In this document: in pieces, positions 45,833 through 54,072 of the stretch | Position numbering within the stretch: position 1 is the stretch's first letter | Layout of the letters: each line of letters begins with the position of its first letter | Assembly (NCBI RefSeq): GCF_000430805.1 | Contig: NZ_AUMS01000014.1 | Coordinates: 46,775 to 110,774 of the forward strand | Length of the DNA stretch: 64,000 nt | Reading direction: 5' to 3' | DNA from: Chitinilyticum aquatile DSM 21506 | GTDB taxonomy: Bacteria > Pseudomonadota > Gammaproteobacteria > Burkholderiales > Chitinibacteraceae | The notes under the pieces: generated by a model | Seen by the model: only the letters and a program-made list of their open reading frames with translations | Database searches by the model: none | What the model was told of the DNA's origin: nothing | Translations under genes and position numbers: made by a program

Positions 45833-47122
45833 ATGTCCGACACCCACGACCTTGCCGATCTGCTCGCGCCCGGCCTCGCGCCCGCCGACATTCCCGCACT
45901 CAGCTCCCTGCTGGGCGCGCGCGGCCTGCTGTCGGCCTTCATCACGCTGTTCCGTGGTGGCGAGGACGAGGTGCTGCTGCGCATTCTGGTGCTGCGCGAA
46001 ATCGGCTTGCGCGCCGCTGCGCCGCGCTGGTCCAGCCAGGAGCTGCTCAACCATTTCGCCTACCTGAACGCCACCAAGCTCGAAACTGTGCTCAAGCGTT
46101 TCAGCAAGGACGGCCTCCTGGTGTGGGACAGCGACGATCAGCTCTACAGCCTGTCGACCACCGGCCGCGTTGTGCTGGCCGCCATTTCCAGCCTCACCCA
46201 GTTTGCCGAGGAAGACGCCGAGCTCGGCTACCTCACCGCGCAGGTGGCGGCCGGCCAGGCCGTCGGCGATGTGGCGCCCGACGCGCTGCAGCACCTGCTG
46301 GCGCGCCTCAACGAATTGCACGCCGATTTCGAGGCCGCGCTCGAATCGCAATCCGAGTTCCAGATCAAGGCTGCGCGCAAGCAGCTCGACAGTGTCTGGC
46401 GCTGGGTCGAAAAGGGCACCGAGATCATCCGCAGCGTGCTCGAAGACGAACACACCGGCTACGCCGAGCATCAGGTCGCGCAGGCCATCGCGCTGGCGCA
46501 GGCGCGCATGCTGCGGCTCACCAGCGTGTTCCACCGCCGCTTGAACGAACTCGCCGCGCAACGCGTGCACCTGGGCGAATCGGGGCTGACGTCCAGCAAT
46601 ATCGCCGACTGGCTGCGCAGCCAGAGCCAGGACACGCTGGCGAATCTCGGCCGCGACCTGCTGACCTTCCACCCCGAGCCCAGCTGCGTGGTGTCGGACA
46701 TCCTGCTCGACATTACCGAATTCGAGTTGCTCGAACGCGAGCGCGACAGCAGTGAAATCATGGCGCTGCCGGCCTCGCAGGCCGCGCAGGAAGCCGGTGA
46801 AGTGGAGGTCGAGCAATTGCTTGCTGCCGATGCCTTTTATTCCGAGCTGCAGGGTATTGCTGCAGAGGTCAATATTTCCGAGGCCGTGCTGGCAGATACC
46901 TACGAAGAAACCGTTTACCGCCTCTCGCTCTTGTCGCTGCTGGGCGATGCCGAAGTGGCGCTGGAAAACTCGGTGATCGCCGACATCGTGCGACTGCCCT
47001 TTGCGCTGGAACTCGATGCCAGCGTCGAAATCCTTGATCACCCCGCTGTCGCCGCGATGACCCGCGGCCGGCTGCGACCGCTGATGCCTGCCAACACAGG
47101 AGACGACCATGGGATTGCTTGA
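45833..47122 (+). CDS. MukF/MksF-like kleisin subunit of an SMC complex
   Basis: A 429-residue protein. An N-terminal winged-helix region (WSSQELLNHFAYLNATKLETVLKRFSKDGLLVW, then YSLSTTGRVVLAA) parallels the MukF N-terminal domain that ends in a YRLTPLG-like wing. The middle (~140-330) is long-helical with heptad-like spacing, as expected for a kleisin, and ends in a helical acidic C-terminus. It lies first in an operon with a coiled-coil protein, a MukE-like protein and an SMC ATPase. Assignment rests on pattern and context, not on a search. Confidence 0.6.
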   Translation: MSDTHDLADLLAPGLAPADIPALSSLLGARGLLSAFITLFRGGEDEVLLRILVLREIGLRAAAPRWSSQELLNHFAYLNATKLETVLKRFSKDGLLVWDSDDQLYSLSTTGRVVLAAISSLTQFAEEDAELGYLTAQVAAGQAVGDVAPDALQHLLARLNELHADFEAALESQSEFQIKAARKQLDSVWRWVEKGTEIIRSVLEDEHTGYAEHQVAQAIALAQARMLRLTSVFHRRLNELAAQRVHLGESGLTSSNIADWLRSQSQDTLANLGRDLLTFHPEPSCVVSDILLDITEFELLERERDSSEIMALPASQAAQEAGEVEVEQLLAADAFYSELQGIAAEVNISEAVLADTYEETVYRLSLLSLLGDAEVALENSVIADIVRLPFALELDASVEILDHPAVAAMTRGRLRPLMPANTGDDHGIA

Positions 47123-47765
47123 CGAGCTGAAACAGCAGGCCGAGGCGGCGCAGCGTGACGCCGAACTGACCCTGGCGCAGTTGCACGCCAATTGCACCGC
47201 GATTGATGGTGCATTGCGCGCGGTGTTCAAGACGTTTTACGAGCTGAATGAACAGCTGAAACTGATTCCGCTGGAAAGCCCGCATGTATGGCGCTTCTGG
47301 GGTGTGGGTGAATGGCAGGGCTTGCGCAAGGAACGCAGTGCTGTCGACATGCGGCTGAAAAAGACCGAAGGCCGGGAATTCGCCGATTCTGTAGACCTTG
47401 TCATCAGGTGGCTGGCGCCATCGCCGCTGACTGCGAGCTATGGCAGCCAGGGCGAAACCAGTTACATGAAGGACAAGCTCTGGGCGCTGGGGCTGCAGTT
47501 TGACGAGCGCATCCAGAAAAACGAGGAAGGCCGTTTTGTCCGCGCTTCGCTGCTTATTGAACCGCAACTGCTGACCCGCCTGCATTTTGAAGCCCTGCCG
47601 CAGAAAGGACTGATCAGGCTGATCGTGCGCAATCTGGATCGGCTGCAAGAGGACGTGATCGAGCTGGCGCCGGCCGACTGCACGCCGGAACTCGGCGAAG
47701 AGTTGCTGAAGGCCGCGCTGGGCAAACCGAATACCGCTGGCCAGCTGCTTGGCCGCGGCAACTGA
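47109..47765 (+). CDS. Coiled-coil accessory protein of the SMC operon
   Basis: A 218-residue protein with an N-terminal heptad-rich helix (LLDELKQQAEAAQRDAEL) followed by a mixed alpha/beta body (FWGVGEWQGLRKE, GLQFDERIQKN). It overlaps the kleisin-like gene by 14 bases and has AGGAG seven bases before its ATG, so it is coupled to it. No counterpart is known in MukBEF or the canonical JetABCD systems, so it may be a fifth type of subunit or a regulator. Family not recognised. Confidence 0.6.
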   Translation: MGLLDELKQQAEAAQRDAELTLAQLHANCTAIDGALRAVFKTFYELNEQLKLIPLESPHVWRFWGVGEWQGLRKERSAVDMRLKKTEGREFADSVDLVIRWLAPSPLTASYGSQGETSYMKDKLWALGLQFDERIQKNEEGRFVRASLLIEPQLLTRLHFEALPQKGLIRLIVRNLDRLQEDVIELAPADCTPELGEELLKAALGKPNTAGQLLGRGN

Positions 47766-47772
47766 GAGAACG

Positions 47773-48435
47773 ATGGATCAGGCACTGAACATCCTGCTGG
47801 CACGCCTGCTGGCACAACGCTTCATCCCGCGCACCGACCCGCTGGCGCGCCGCGCGCTGGTCGACGAAACCTTCCGCGAGGGGCTTGAGCGGCGGCTGGA
47901 CGATTGCGGCATGCAGCTGCTGGAGAACCCCTACGCGCAGTACATCGCCATCGGCCTGAAGCCCGAAATGGAAGACTGGGTGTTCGGCGAGGGCGAGAAT
48001 TGGCTGTCGAACAATATGGGCCTGCCGCGCGATGCGATTGCGCTGCTGGTCGTCGTCTGGGCGCTGATCATCCTGCCCAAGCGCGAGCGCCAGATTGCCC
48101 GTGCGGTCCAGATTGGCGATACCCAGTCGGACATGTTCGGCGCGGACAAGCCGATCACGCACGGTGAAGAGGTCAGCAGTGGCGTGCCGGAAGACGCGAT
48201 CTATGCCGATTTCGGCAAGAAGCTCGGCGGCAAGGCGCGCTTTGCCATGAACCTCGGCCAGCTCGCCAAGCTGGGCTTCGTCGTTCGCCGCAACAAGATG
48301 ATTCTTGAAGGGCCGCTGCTCGATCTGATGATCGATTACGCTAAGCTCGCCCCGCGCATCATCAACGGCGCGCTGGCCGACGTGCTGCAGTTGTCCGGCA
48401 CGCAGCTGGCACTGGATGCTGCCGAGACCGACTGA
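47773..48435 (+). CDS. MukE/JetB-like winged-helix subunit
   Basis: A 220-residue protein. The first part (LERRLDDCGMQLLENPYAQYIAIGL) resembles the central region of JetB/MksE/DUF4194 proteins, where an ADLG..L..D..YAYL-type stretch occurs. The second part (AIALLVVVWALIILPKRE) parallels the LLVLLR helix. A C-terminal winged helix reads AMNLGQLAKLGFVVRRNKMILEGPLLDLM. It starts seven bases after the previous stop. A palindromic repeat and 148 bases separate it from the SMC gene. Confidence 0.65.
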   Translation: MDQALNILLARLLAQRFIPRTDPLARRALVDETFREGLERRLDDCGMQLLENPYAQYIAIGLKPEMEDWVFGEGENWLSNNMGLPRDAIALLVVVWALIILPKRERQIARAVQIGDTQSDMFGADKPITHGEEVSSGVPEDAIYADFGKKLGGKARFAMNLGQLAKLGFVVRRNKMILEGPLLDLMIDYAKLAPRIINGALADVLQLSGTQLALDAAETD

Positions 48436-48469
48436 GCGCCGTGAGACCGGATGAGAGTTCGAGCTGTGC

Positions 48470-48518
48470 GGGTATGTGGTTGTAGCCATTTTATTTGAAT
48501 GGTTGCAAGGCTATACCC
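48470..48518. repeat. Palindromic repeat, family P, copy 10, inside the SMC operon
   Basis: A 49-bp element, GGGTATGTGG...GGCTATACCC, with centre GTAGCCATT / AATGGTTGC around TTATTTG. Outer seven and inner nine base pairs match, with three mismatches between. It lies between the MukE-like and SMC genes. Confidence 0.85.
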
Positions 48519-48583
48519 TGTGTTGTGTGTTGCTTCCCGGTATTGAAACGAATTGAGCCATCCGTGGCGAAGTAGACAAAAGC

Positions 48584-51385
48584 ATGTTCCAGATTCGCGA
48601 ACTTGAAATGATCCACTGGGATTTCTGGCAGGCCATCAAGGTGCCGCTCGATTCCCAGATCGTCACCATCGTCGGCCCGAACGGCTCCGGCAAGACCACG
48701 CTGCTTGATGCCTTGCGCACCTTGCTGGCGCTGAAGTGCTCGGGGCGGCGCGACTACAAGCGCTATGTGCGCAACAACCGCGCGCAATACGCCTGGCTGC
48801 GCGGCGTGGTGAACAACCCGCAGCGCGCCGGTGGCGGGCTGTTTCCCTATCTGTTTTTTCCGGCTACCAGCGACGTGGTCACGCTGTTCTGCCGCATCAA
48901 GAAGCAGGGCGGCGACTGGGTACGCCAGTACGCGATTGCCGAGGGCGACGTGCAACTGGTCGACGGCGTGGAAAACCAGCTCTCCTGGCTGGGCGTGAAC
49001 GAATACCGCCGCCGCCTGGAAGCCGCCGGGCTCACGCCGGCGATTGCCGAAGTGCTGGCGCTGGAGCAGGGAGATACCGACAAGCTGTGCGAATACTCGC
49101 CGAAAGCCTTGCTCGATCTGGTGTTTCAGGTGTTCGGCGACAAGCAGGTGCTGGATTACTACCAGGAAGCCAAGCTGCGCCTGAAAGAAGCCGAGGGCGA
49201 GCTCGGCAAGATGGAGCAGCAGCTCACCACGCTGGGGCTGGAAGTCGAACGCCTGCGCCTGCGCGCCAACAGCTTTGTCGAATGGCAAAGCCTGCACGCC
49301 GACGTGATCCGGCTGGAGCAGGATGTGATTCCGGCGCTGCGCTATGTCGAGCAATGGGACAGCCTGCGCGGCTATATCAACCAGTTCCGCGGCGCGCGCC
49401 GGTCCTTGCGCGAGCGCCAGAACGAGCTGGATGCGCTCGATGGGCAGTTCCATGCGCTCGATGCGCTGCTCTCCAGTGCACAGGGTGGCGAACAGGCCGC
49501 GAAAGCCGAGTATGACGCGGCCTTTACTGCGTTTCAGGCCGCGCGCGACGTGGCGCGCGACACCGAAAAACTGCTGAAGGAAGCCGAGCGCCTGCGTACG
49601 CTCGCAGCCAGTGAACACGGTAGCGACGCGGTCGCTCTGGCTGACCAGCTCGCAGCGCTGAAGGAGCAGGAGAGCCAGCTCAGGCAGGCGCTGCGCGACA
49701 TGAAAACCGAGCGCGAGCAATTGTCCGAGGCGCAGTTCGCGCTGCAGCAGGGCCGTGCGCCGTCGCCCGATTTTGTGCGCAATCTGCGCGCCGCGCTCGA
49801 CGAAGCTGCCATCCCGCATCATGTGCTGACCGAGCTGGTTGAAGTACGCGATTCGAGCTGGCAGGAAGCCGTCGAGGCGCTGCTGGCGCCGTATCGCCAT
49901 ATCGTGCTGCTGGGGCGCGAATCGGACAAGCGCCGCGCGTGGGAAATCGGCCAGCAGCTGCGCTACCGTCATTTCATCGTTCCCGATGTGGAAGTTGCGC
50001 CGAAGGCCAATCCCGGCTCGGTGCTGGAAATCATCGATTTCCGCGGCCCGGTGCCGGCGTGGCTGACCAGCTTGCTCAACCGCACGCAGCGCGTGCGCTC
50101 GGTCGAGGCCGGCGCGCATGTCGATGGCGACTGGATCACCCGCGAGGGTTTCCACAAGGAGCGGCGCGGTGCACGCGACATCAGCGTGCGCCCCGGCGAC
50201 CATGCGTTTGGCGAAGCCGCCCGCCTGTCGCGCCTGAGCGCGACCAGCCGCCGCCTGAAAGAGCTGAACGAGCAAATTCTCGATGAAGAAACCCGCCTGC
50301 AGGGCATCACCGGCGACATCAGCAATCTGCAAAAGCAGCTGATGGGTATGCAGGCGGTCGTGCAGCTGGCCGCGCGCCAGGAAGAATTTGCTGCTGCCGC
50401 TGCGCGCTGGCCTGAAGACGAAGCGCGTGCGCAAAGCTCGGGCGCCGCTTTTGCCGCCGCTCAGGCCGCATGGGAAGCTGCGCGCGGCCAGCGCGAGGAA
50501 GAGCGCGTGCAGCACAGCCGGCTTGCCGACCAGCGCGAACGGCTGGCGAAAGTAGTGGCGCAGCAGCTCGAACAACTCACGCGCCAGCGCGACGAACAGA
50601 GCCGGCTGATGCGCAATTTGCGCGCCGCCAAGAAGGAATTGCCCGAGTCGCTGGCGAGTGCCGGTGCGCTGCGCGAGCTGAAGGACAAGTTCAACAGCGT
50701 GCAGGCCGTGCGCTACCTGATCGAGCAGGAAAGGCAGCGGCTGGACGGCGGTGACTGGGAAACCGATCCCGCCATCCTCGCCCGCCGTGACAAGCTGGCC
50801 AACGACTACGCGCTGCTGGAACGCGACGCGCTGCAGCACCGGCAGGATGCCGAGCGCACCGGGCAGCTGACCGACGAAGCGCGCGGCGCCTACATCAACA
50901 AGCTGCGCGCCACCGTGCGCGCCTACGGCAAGAATCTCGCCAAACTGGGCGAATTGTCCGGCATCCACGTCGAAACCGAATTGCCACATCTGGACAACGA
51001 CGACCTGACGCTGGCACAGGCTGGCCTCACCGTGCGCTTCAACTTCGACCAGAAGGGCATGATGGGCCTGAACGACGGCGAAGCGTCCGGCGGCCAGCAG
51101 GTGATGAAGTCGCTGATCCTGCTGATTGGCCTGATGATGGACGAGAGCAATCCGTCCGGTTTCGTGTTCATCGACGAGCCCTTTGCCCACCTCGACATCT
51201 TCAACATCGACCGTGTGGGCGGCTTCCTGAAAGCCACCGAGGCGCAATACCTGATCACCACGCCGCTGACGCACAACACCAATGTCTACGGGCCTTCCGA
51301 GCTGACGCTGACCACGCGCAAGAAACAGCCGGGCGAAACCTGGGCTCCGGTGATCATGCAGACACGCCGGCGCGTGGCAGCGTGA
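48584..51385 (+). CDS. SMC-family ATPase, MukB/MksB/JetC-like
   Basis: A 933-residue SMC ATPase. Walker A GPNGSGKTT is at ~31-39; the signature GEASGGQQVMKSLILL is at ~830 and Walker B GFVFIDEPFAHLD is at ~858. Two coiled-coil arms (~180-385 and ~540-720) flank a hinge-like middle containing HHVLTELVEVRDSSWQEAVEALL, a pattern reminiscent of the ELIEVR..W..AIE segment of JetC/MksB proteins. It is short (JetC ~1100, MukB ~1480), so the arms are short. The final ~60 residues carry a D-loop-like motif (LTHNTNVYG). It probably binds and pumps DNA; its exact role is open. Confidence 0.85.
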   Translation: MFQIRELEMIHWDFWQAIKVPLDSQIVTIVGPNGSGKTTLLDALRTLLALKCSGRRDYKRYVRNNRAQYAWLRGVVNNPQRAGGGLFPYLFFPATSDVVTLFCRIKKQGGDWVRQYAIAEGDVQLVDGVENQLSWLGVNEYRRRLEAAGLTPAIAEVLALEQGDTDKLCEYSPKALLDLVFQVFGDKQVLDYYQEAKLRLKEAEGELGKMEQQLTTLGLEVERLRLRANSFVEWQSLHADVIRLEQDVIPALRYVEQWDSLRGYINQFRGARRSLRERQNELDALDGQFHALDALLSSAQGGEQAAKAEYDAAFTAFQAARDVARDTEKLLKEAERLRTLAASEHGSDAVALADQLAALKEQESQLRQALRDMKTEREQLSEAQFALQQGRAPSPDFVRNLRAALDEAAIPHHVLTELVEVRDSSWQEAVEALLAPYRHIVLLGRESDKRRAWEIGQQLRYRHFIVPDVEVAPKANPGSVLEIIDFRGPVPAWLTSLLNRTQRVRSVEAGAHVDGDWITREGFHKERRGARDISVRPGDHAFGEAARLSRLSATSRRLKELNEQILDEETRLQGITGDISNLQKQLMGMQAVVQLAARQEEFAAAAARWPEDEARAQSSGAAFAAAQAAWEAARGQREEERVQHSRLADQRERLAKVVAQQLEQLTRQRDEQSRLMRNLRAAKKELPESLASAGALRELKDKFNSVQAVRYLIEQERQRLDGGDWETDPAILARRDKLANDYALLERDALQHRQDAERTGQLTDEARGAYINKLRATVRAYGKNLAKLGELSGIHVETELPHLDNDDLTLAQAGLTVRFNFDQKGMMGLNDGEASGGQQVMKSLILLIGLMMDESNPSGFVFIDEPFAHLDIFNIDRVGGFLKATEAQYLITTPLTHNTNVYGPSELTLTTRKKQPGETWAPVIMQTRRRVAA

Positions 51386-51774
51386 CGGTTCCGCAGGATC
51401 TGGCCGACTGGCTGGAAGAGTACACCGCCGCCTTCAACGCGCTCGACGGCGATGCCGTTGCCGACCTGTGCGCCGAGCCCTGCCAGATCGTGCAGGGCGG
51501 ACGCGTCGAGCACTGGCCGGATCGCGCGGCGGTGGCGGCGAATATGCGCGCACTGTGCACGCAGTACCGCGAGAACGGCTATCAGCATGCGCAGGCCGCA
51601 ATCCGGGATTGCCGCGTGTTTGGTGCAGGCAATGCGCTGCTGGACATCCACTGGCGCATCGTGCGCAGCGGCGATTTGCCGCCGTGGACATTCAATACCG
51701 CCTACCAGCTGCTCAATACTGCCGGTGATTGGCGCGTCTTGCTGTGCGTTGCTTACGAGGAATCTCCCCTGTGA
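51382..51774 (+). CDS. SnoaL/NTF2-like protein coupled to the SMC gene
   Basis: A 130-residue protein starting at GTG 51382, with a 4-base GTGA overlap with the SMC stop. The cone-shaped NTF2-like/SnoaL pattern is seen in LADWLEEYTAAFNALDGDAVADLCAEPCQIVQGG and a final strand WRVLLCVAYEE. The translational coupling implies coexpression with the SMC complex, but functional linkage is unproven. It is coupled in the same way to the next gene. Confidence 0.7.
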   Translation: MTVPQDLADWLEEYTAAFNALDGDAVADLCAEPCQIVQGGRVEHWPDRAAVAANMRALCTQYRENGYQHAQAAIRDCRVFGAGNALLDIHWRIVRSGDLPPWTFNTAYQLLNTAGDWRVLLCVAYEESPL

Positions 51775-52556
51775 GCAGTGCCTTGCCGCTGCTGGCATTG
51801 AAACTCGTGCTGGTTCCTGTCCTGATGGGCTGCATAAGTCTTGCTGCGCGGCGCTGGGGCAACCGTGTTGCCGGCTTCCTGTCGGCGTTTCCTGTCGTTG
51901 CTGGGCCGATTCTGTTTCTGCTTGCGCTGGAACATGGAGTGCAGTTTGCCGCGCAGGCGGCGCGCGGCACCTTTGCCGCTGTGTTGGCGGTAATGGGGTT
52001 CGCGCTGGGGTATGTGCGGATGGCAAGCCGGCATGGGCCACTGCTTTCCGCATTGCTTGCCTTTGCTGTTTATGCGTTGCTGATTGCTTTGCTGTACCGG
52101 CTGGCGATGCCGGATACCGTATTGATCCCCCTGGTAATTGCGGCCCTGTTGCTCGGGCCGTGGCTGGTGTCTCGTATTTCTGCGATGCAAGCCCGTCCTG
52201 GCAGGTTTGCCATTGCGCTGCGGATGCTGGCAAGTGCCATCCTGGTGTTGCTTGTGACCTCGCTGGCAGAGGTATTCGGCGCGGGCTTGAGCGGGCTCTT
52301 CGCCATGTTTCCAGTGATGGCCTCGGTGCTGCTGATCGGTTCGCACCTGCAGCACGGTGCCGTTGAGGCTGCAGCCTGCCTGCGTGGGATGGTGTTCGGC
52401 TGGTATGCGTTTGCCGCATTCTGCCTGGTATTGTGGCTGGCACTTCCCGTATCTGGTATCGCCCTATCGTTTGCTCTGGCCTTCGGCTCGGCATTGCTGC
52501 TGCAGGGAGTGATGGTGGTTTTTATTTGGGTATATTCACGCAGGTCTTTATTTTAA
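51771..52556 (+). CDS. Hypothetical polytopic membrane protein at the SMC operon end
   Basis: A 261-residue protein with about eight to nine hydrophobic helices (LPLLALKLVLVPVLMGC, FLSAFPVVAGPILFLLALEHGVQ and so on). GTG at 51771 overlaps the previous stop by four bases (GTGA). The last ten residues (WVYSRRSLF region) and the stop are encoded by a palindromic repeat that begins at 52528. Family not recognised; the repeat of FPV(V/M) suggests two related halves. It ends the transcription unit started at 45833. Confidence 0.65.
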   Translation: MSSALPLLALKLVLVPVLMGCISLAARRWGNRVAGFLSAFPVVAGPILFLLALEHGVQFAAQAARGTFAAVLAVMGFALGYVRMASRHGPLLSALLAFAVYALLIALLYRLAMPDTVLIPLVIAALLLGPWLVSRISAMQARPGRFAIALRMLASAILVLLVTSLAEVFGAGLSGLFAMFPVMASVLLIGSHLQHGAVEAAACLRGMVFGWYAFAAFCLVLWLALPVSGIALSFALAFGSALLLQGVMVVFIWVYSRRSLF

Positions 52557-52575
52557 AAGGTTGTATGGCTATACC
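52528..52575. repeat. Palindromic repeat, family P, copy 11, encoding a protein C-terminus
   Basis: A 48-bp element, GGGTATATTCACG...GGCTATACCT. Read in frame with the membrane protein it encodes WVYSRRSLF and the TAA stop. Its first 13 bases are identical to the degenerate copy at 22641. Confidence 0.82.
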
Positions 52576-52614
52576 TAGTTTTATTTTTCGTGTTGGCTGC
52601 TTGGCACACGTTTC

Positions 52615-53733
52615 TTATCGTGTCGCACCGGTCGCCTCGGGTGAGTTTACCCCTCCGCCAATCCTGACGCCCTGCGGGGCAAATGGCCGGTGGCTGCGAT
52701 AATTACGGCTGTCCGACCTGGCATTCTGGCGGGCGCTGCGGTCGGCCTCGGCAAAGCTGGCCGGCTGACGTGTGCCAGCGATTTCGAGCAGGCCGTTTTC
52801 CGGGTTGATCTGCACGCTGTATCTGGCGAGGTTATAGAACAGGTACATCGCGTACAGATTGTCGGCATCCTTGTACTCGCCCTTTTCGCGCCGGAAATCA
52901 CGCGAGAGTACTGATGGAAAGCGGTCGGGCAGGTCGCGGAAGGCGACCGGCTTGTCGTCGTGCGGATCGATATAATCCGACGCGGCATATTTCCGGTACA
53001 GCACCACATCCATCGTATAGCCACGTGTCGCCCATTCCTTCATCAGCGCCATGGCCATCTCGGTTGGCGTATTGGCATTGACTGCGGCCACAAGGGTGCT
53101 GCGGCCCAGAATGCGCGGGCTGTCGATTGGGAGACTTGCATAGCCGGCGCCAAACTTGAAGGCCGAGGCGATGGTTTTGGCGCAGTTCAGGTCCAGGTAG
53201 CCGTATCTGATTTCGCCGTCGTGGTATTCGGTGTTCCTGCGGCGCTGGAGGTAGTCGTCGTTGATGCGGGCGAAGTAGTCAGCCAGTGCCGCCCTTTCGG
53301 TGGCGGACACGCCAGAGACCCGTACGCCGATGACCGAGCGCTTGTAGACTTCGCCAAAATCAAGCCCGAAAGAGGCGGTTTCCCCGAGTGAGGATGTCGT
53401 CTTGAAGAGATATTCCTTTTTCGGGATGCGCATCACCAGAGCATCGGTGTAAAAGCCCTGCGCGTGCTTTTTGCTGCGATCGGCATAGTAATTTGCTGAA
53501 TAGACCAGATCATCGTCCGGAATTACATCCCGGATTGCCAGCGCCAGGTGACCGGCCGAGCCCCCTTTCGACGTGCCATAGCTGATCAGAAGTTCCAGAT
53601 CGTGCTGGTCCGCTCGCAGTTGCTGGCTGATTTCATCGAGATTGGCCGGTTCCGGCCCTTCCTTGCTGCCGAAGCCGGTGGCACCAGCCTGGATGGCAAG
53701 GAACAGCGCGATAAGGACGAATGCGGTTTTCAA
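52615..53733 (-). CDS. Predicted exported papain-like/DUF4105-type protein
   Basis: A 372-residue protein with a signal peptide (MKTAFVLIALFLAIQAGA) from a TTG at 53733 with GGA upstream; the frame is open further but without an ATG in a good context. The pattern GTSKGGSAGHLALAIRD (His in a glycine-rich strand) followed ~140 residues later by YLDLNCAKTIASAFKFG (Cys before a helix) suggests a permuted papain-like fold such as DUF4105 or YiiX-type proteins. The catalytic Cys-His pair is consistent with a cysteine peptidase or lipid hydrolase; activity is inferred. Confidence 0.6.
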   Translation of the reverse strand: MKTAFVLIALFLAIQAGATGFGSKEGPEPANLDEISQQLRADQHDLELLISYGTSKGGSAGHLALAIRDVIPDDDLVYSANYYADRSKKHAQGFYTDALVMRIPKKEYLFKTTSSLGETASFGLDFGEVYKRSVIGVRVSGVSATERAALADYFARINDDYLQRRRNTEYHDGEIRYGYLDLNCAKTIASAFKFGAGYASLPIDSPRILGRSTLVAAVNANTPTEMAMALMKEWATRGYTMDVVLYRKYAASDYIDPHDDKPVAFRDLPDRFPSVLSRDFRREKGEYKDADNLYAMYLFYNLARYSVQINPENGLLEIAGTRQPASFAEADRSARQNARSDSRNYRSHRPFAPQGVRIGGGVNSPEATGATR

Positions 53734-53860
53734 GGGCAGATTCCGGACGGGGTTGGCGGGCTTTGCCCTGTGAATTCGGGCTGCTGCTGCGCGCTGATTA
53801 TAGGCGTGCCAGTAGCCGGCAGGTGTCGTGGCGTGAGTCCTGTCCGGACGATGGATGACA

Positions 53861-53885
53861 AAACGGGCCGCATGGCGGCCCGTTT
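53861..53885 (-). terminator. Terminator of the second HPF-like operon
   Basis: An 11-bp stem, AAACGGGCCGC / GCGGCCCGTTT, with a 3-base ATG loop. On the minus strand it ends CGTTTTG, 18 bases after the small ORF stop. Confidence 0.8.
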
Positions 53886-53902
53886 GCTGGTGGTGGGAAG
53901 AT

Positions 53903-54028
53903 TCAGGAGCGTCTGCCGGCCGGTACTCTGGCCGTATTACGGCGTTGGGAATATTTGCTGTACTGGTATGTGGCAAACAGGATGGAGGCTGCGCCGGCGA
54001 GTTCCAGAATCAGGTTGAAAGTCGACAA
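53903..54028 (-). CDS. 41-residue membrane peptide downstream of the HPF-like gene
   Basis: Not annotated by length-based callers. From TTG at 54028 the minus strand reads MSTFNLILELAGAASILF, then ATYQYSKYSQRRNTARVPA and GRRS before TGA at 53903. It has a perfect AAGGAGG five bases before the TTG, a hydrophobic N-terminal half able to span the membrane and a basic C-terminal half. It lies 44 bases after the HPF-like gene and just before a strong terminator, so it is the last gene of that operon. Function is unknown. Confidence 0.7.
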   Translation of the reverse strand: MSTFNLILELAGAASILFATYQYSKYSQRRNTARVPAGRRS

Positions 54029-54072
54029 ATAATCCTCCTTGTTTGTTGCTCAAAGGTTCGTGTGGCTGCGCG

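Noticed and set aside
44894..47230. Very long minus-strand frame (778 codons)
   Set aside because: It is antisense to the M48 protease and the kleisin-like gene; both plus-strand genes have signals (signal peptide, HExxH, coupling) that the antisense frame lacks. Long antisense frames are common in high-GC DNA.
48491..51274. 927-codon minus-strand frame
   Set aside because: It is antisense to the SMC ATPase gene, which has intact Walker A, signature and Walker B motifs on the plus strand.
51385..52556. JetD-type nuclease downstream of the SMC gene
   Set aside because: The two genes that follow encode an NTF2-like protein and a polytopic membrane protein; neither has TOPRIM-like motifs.
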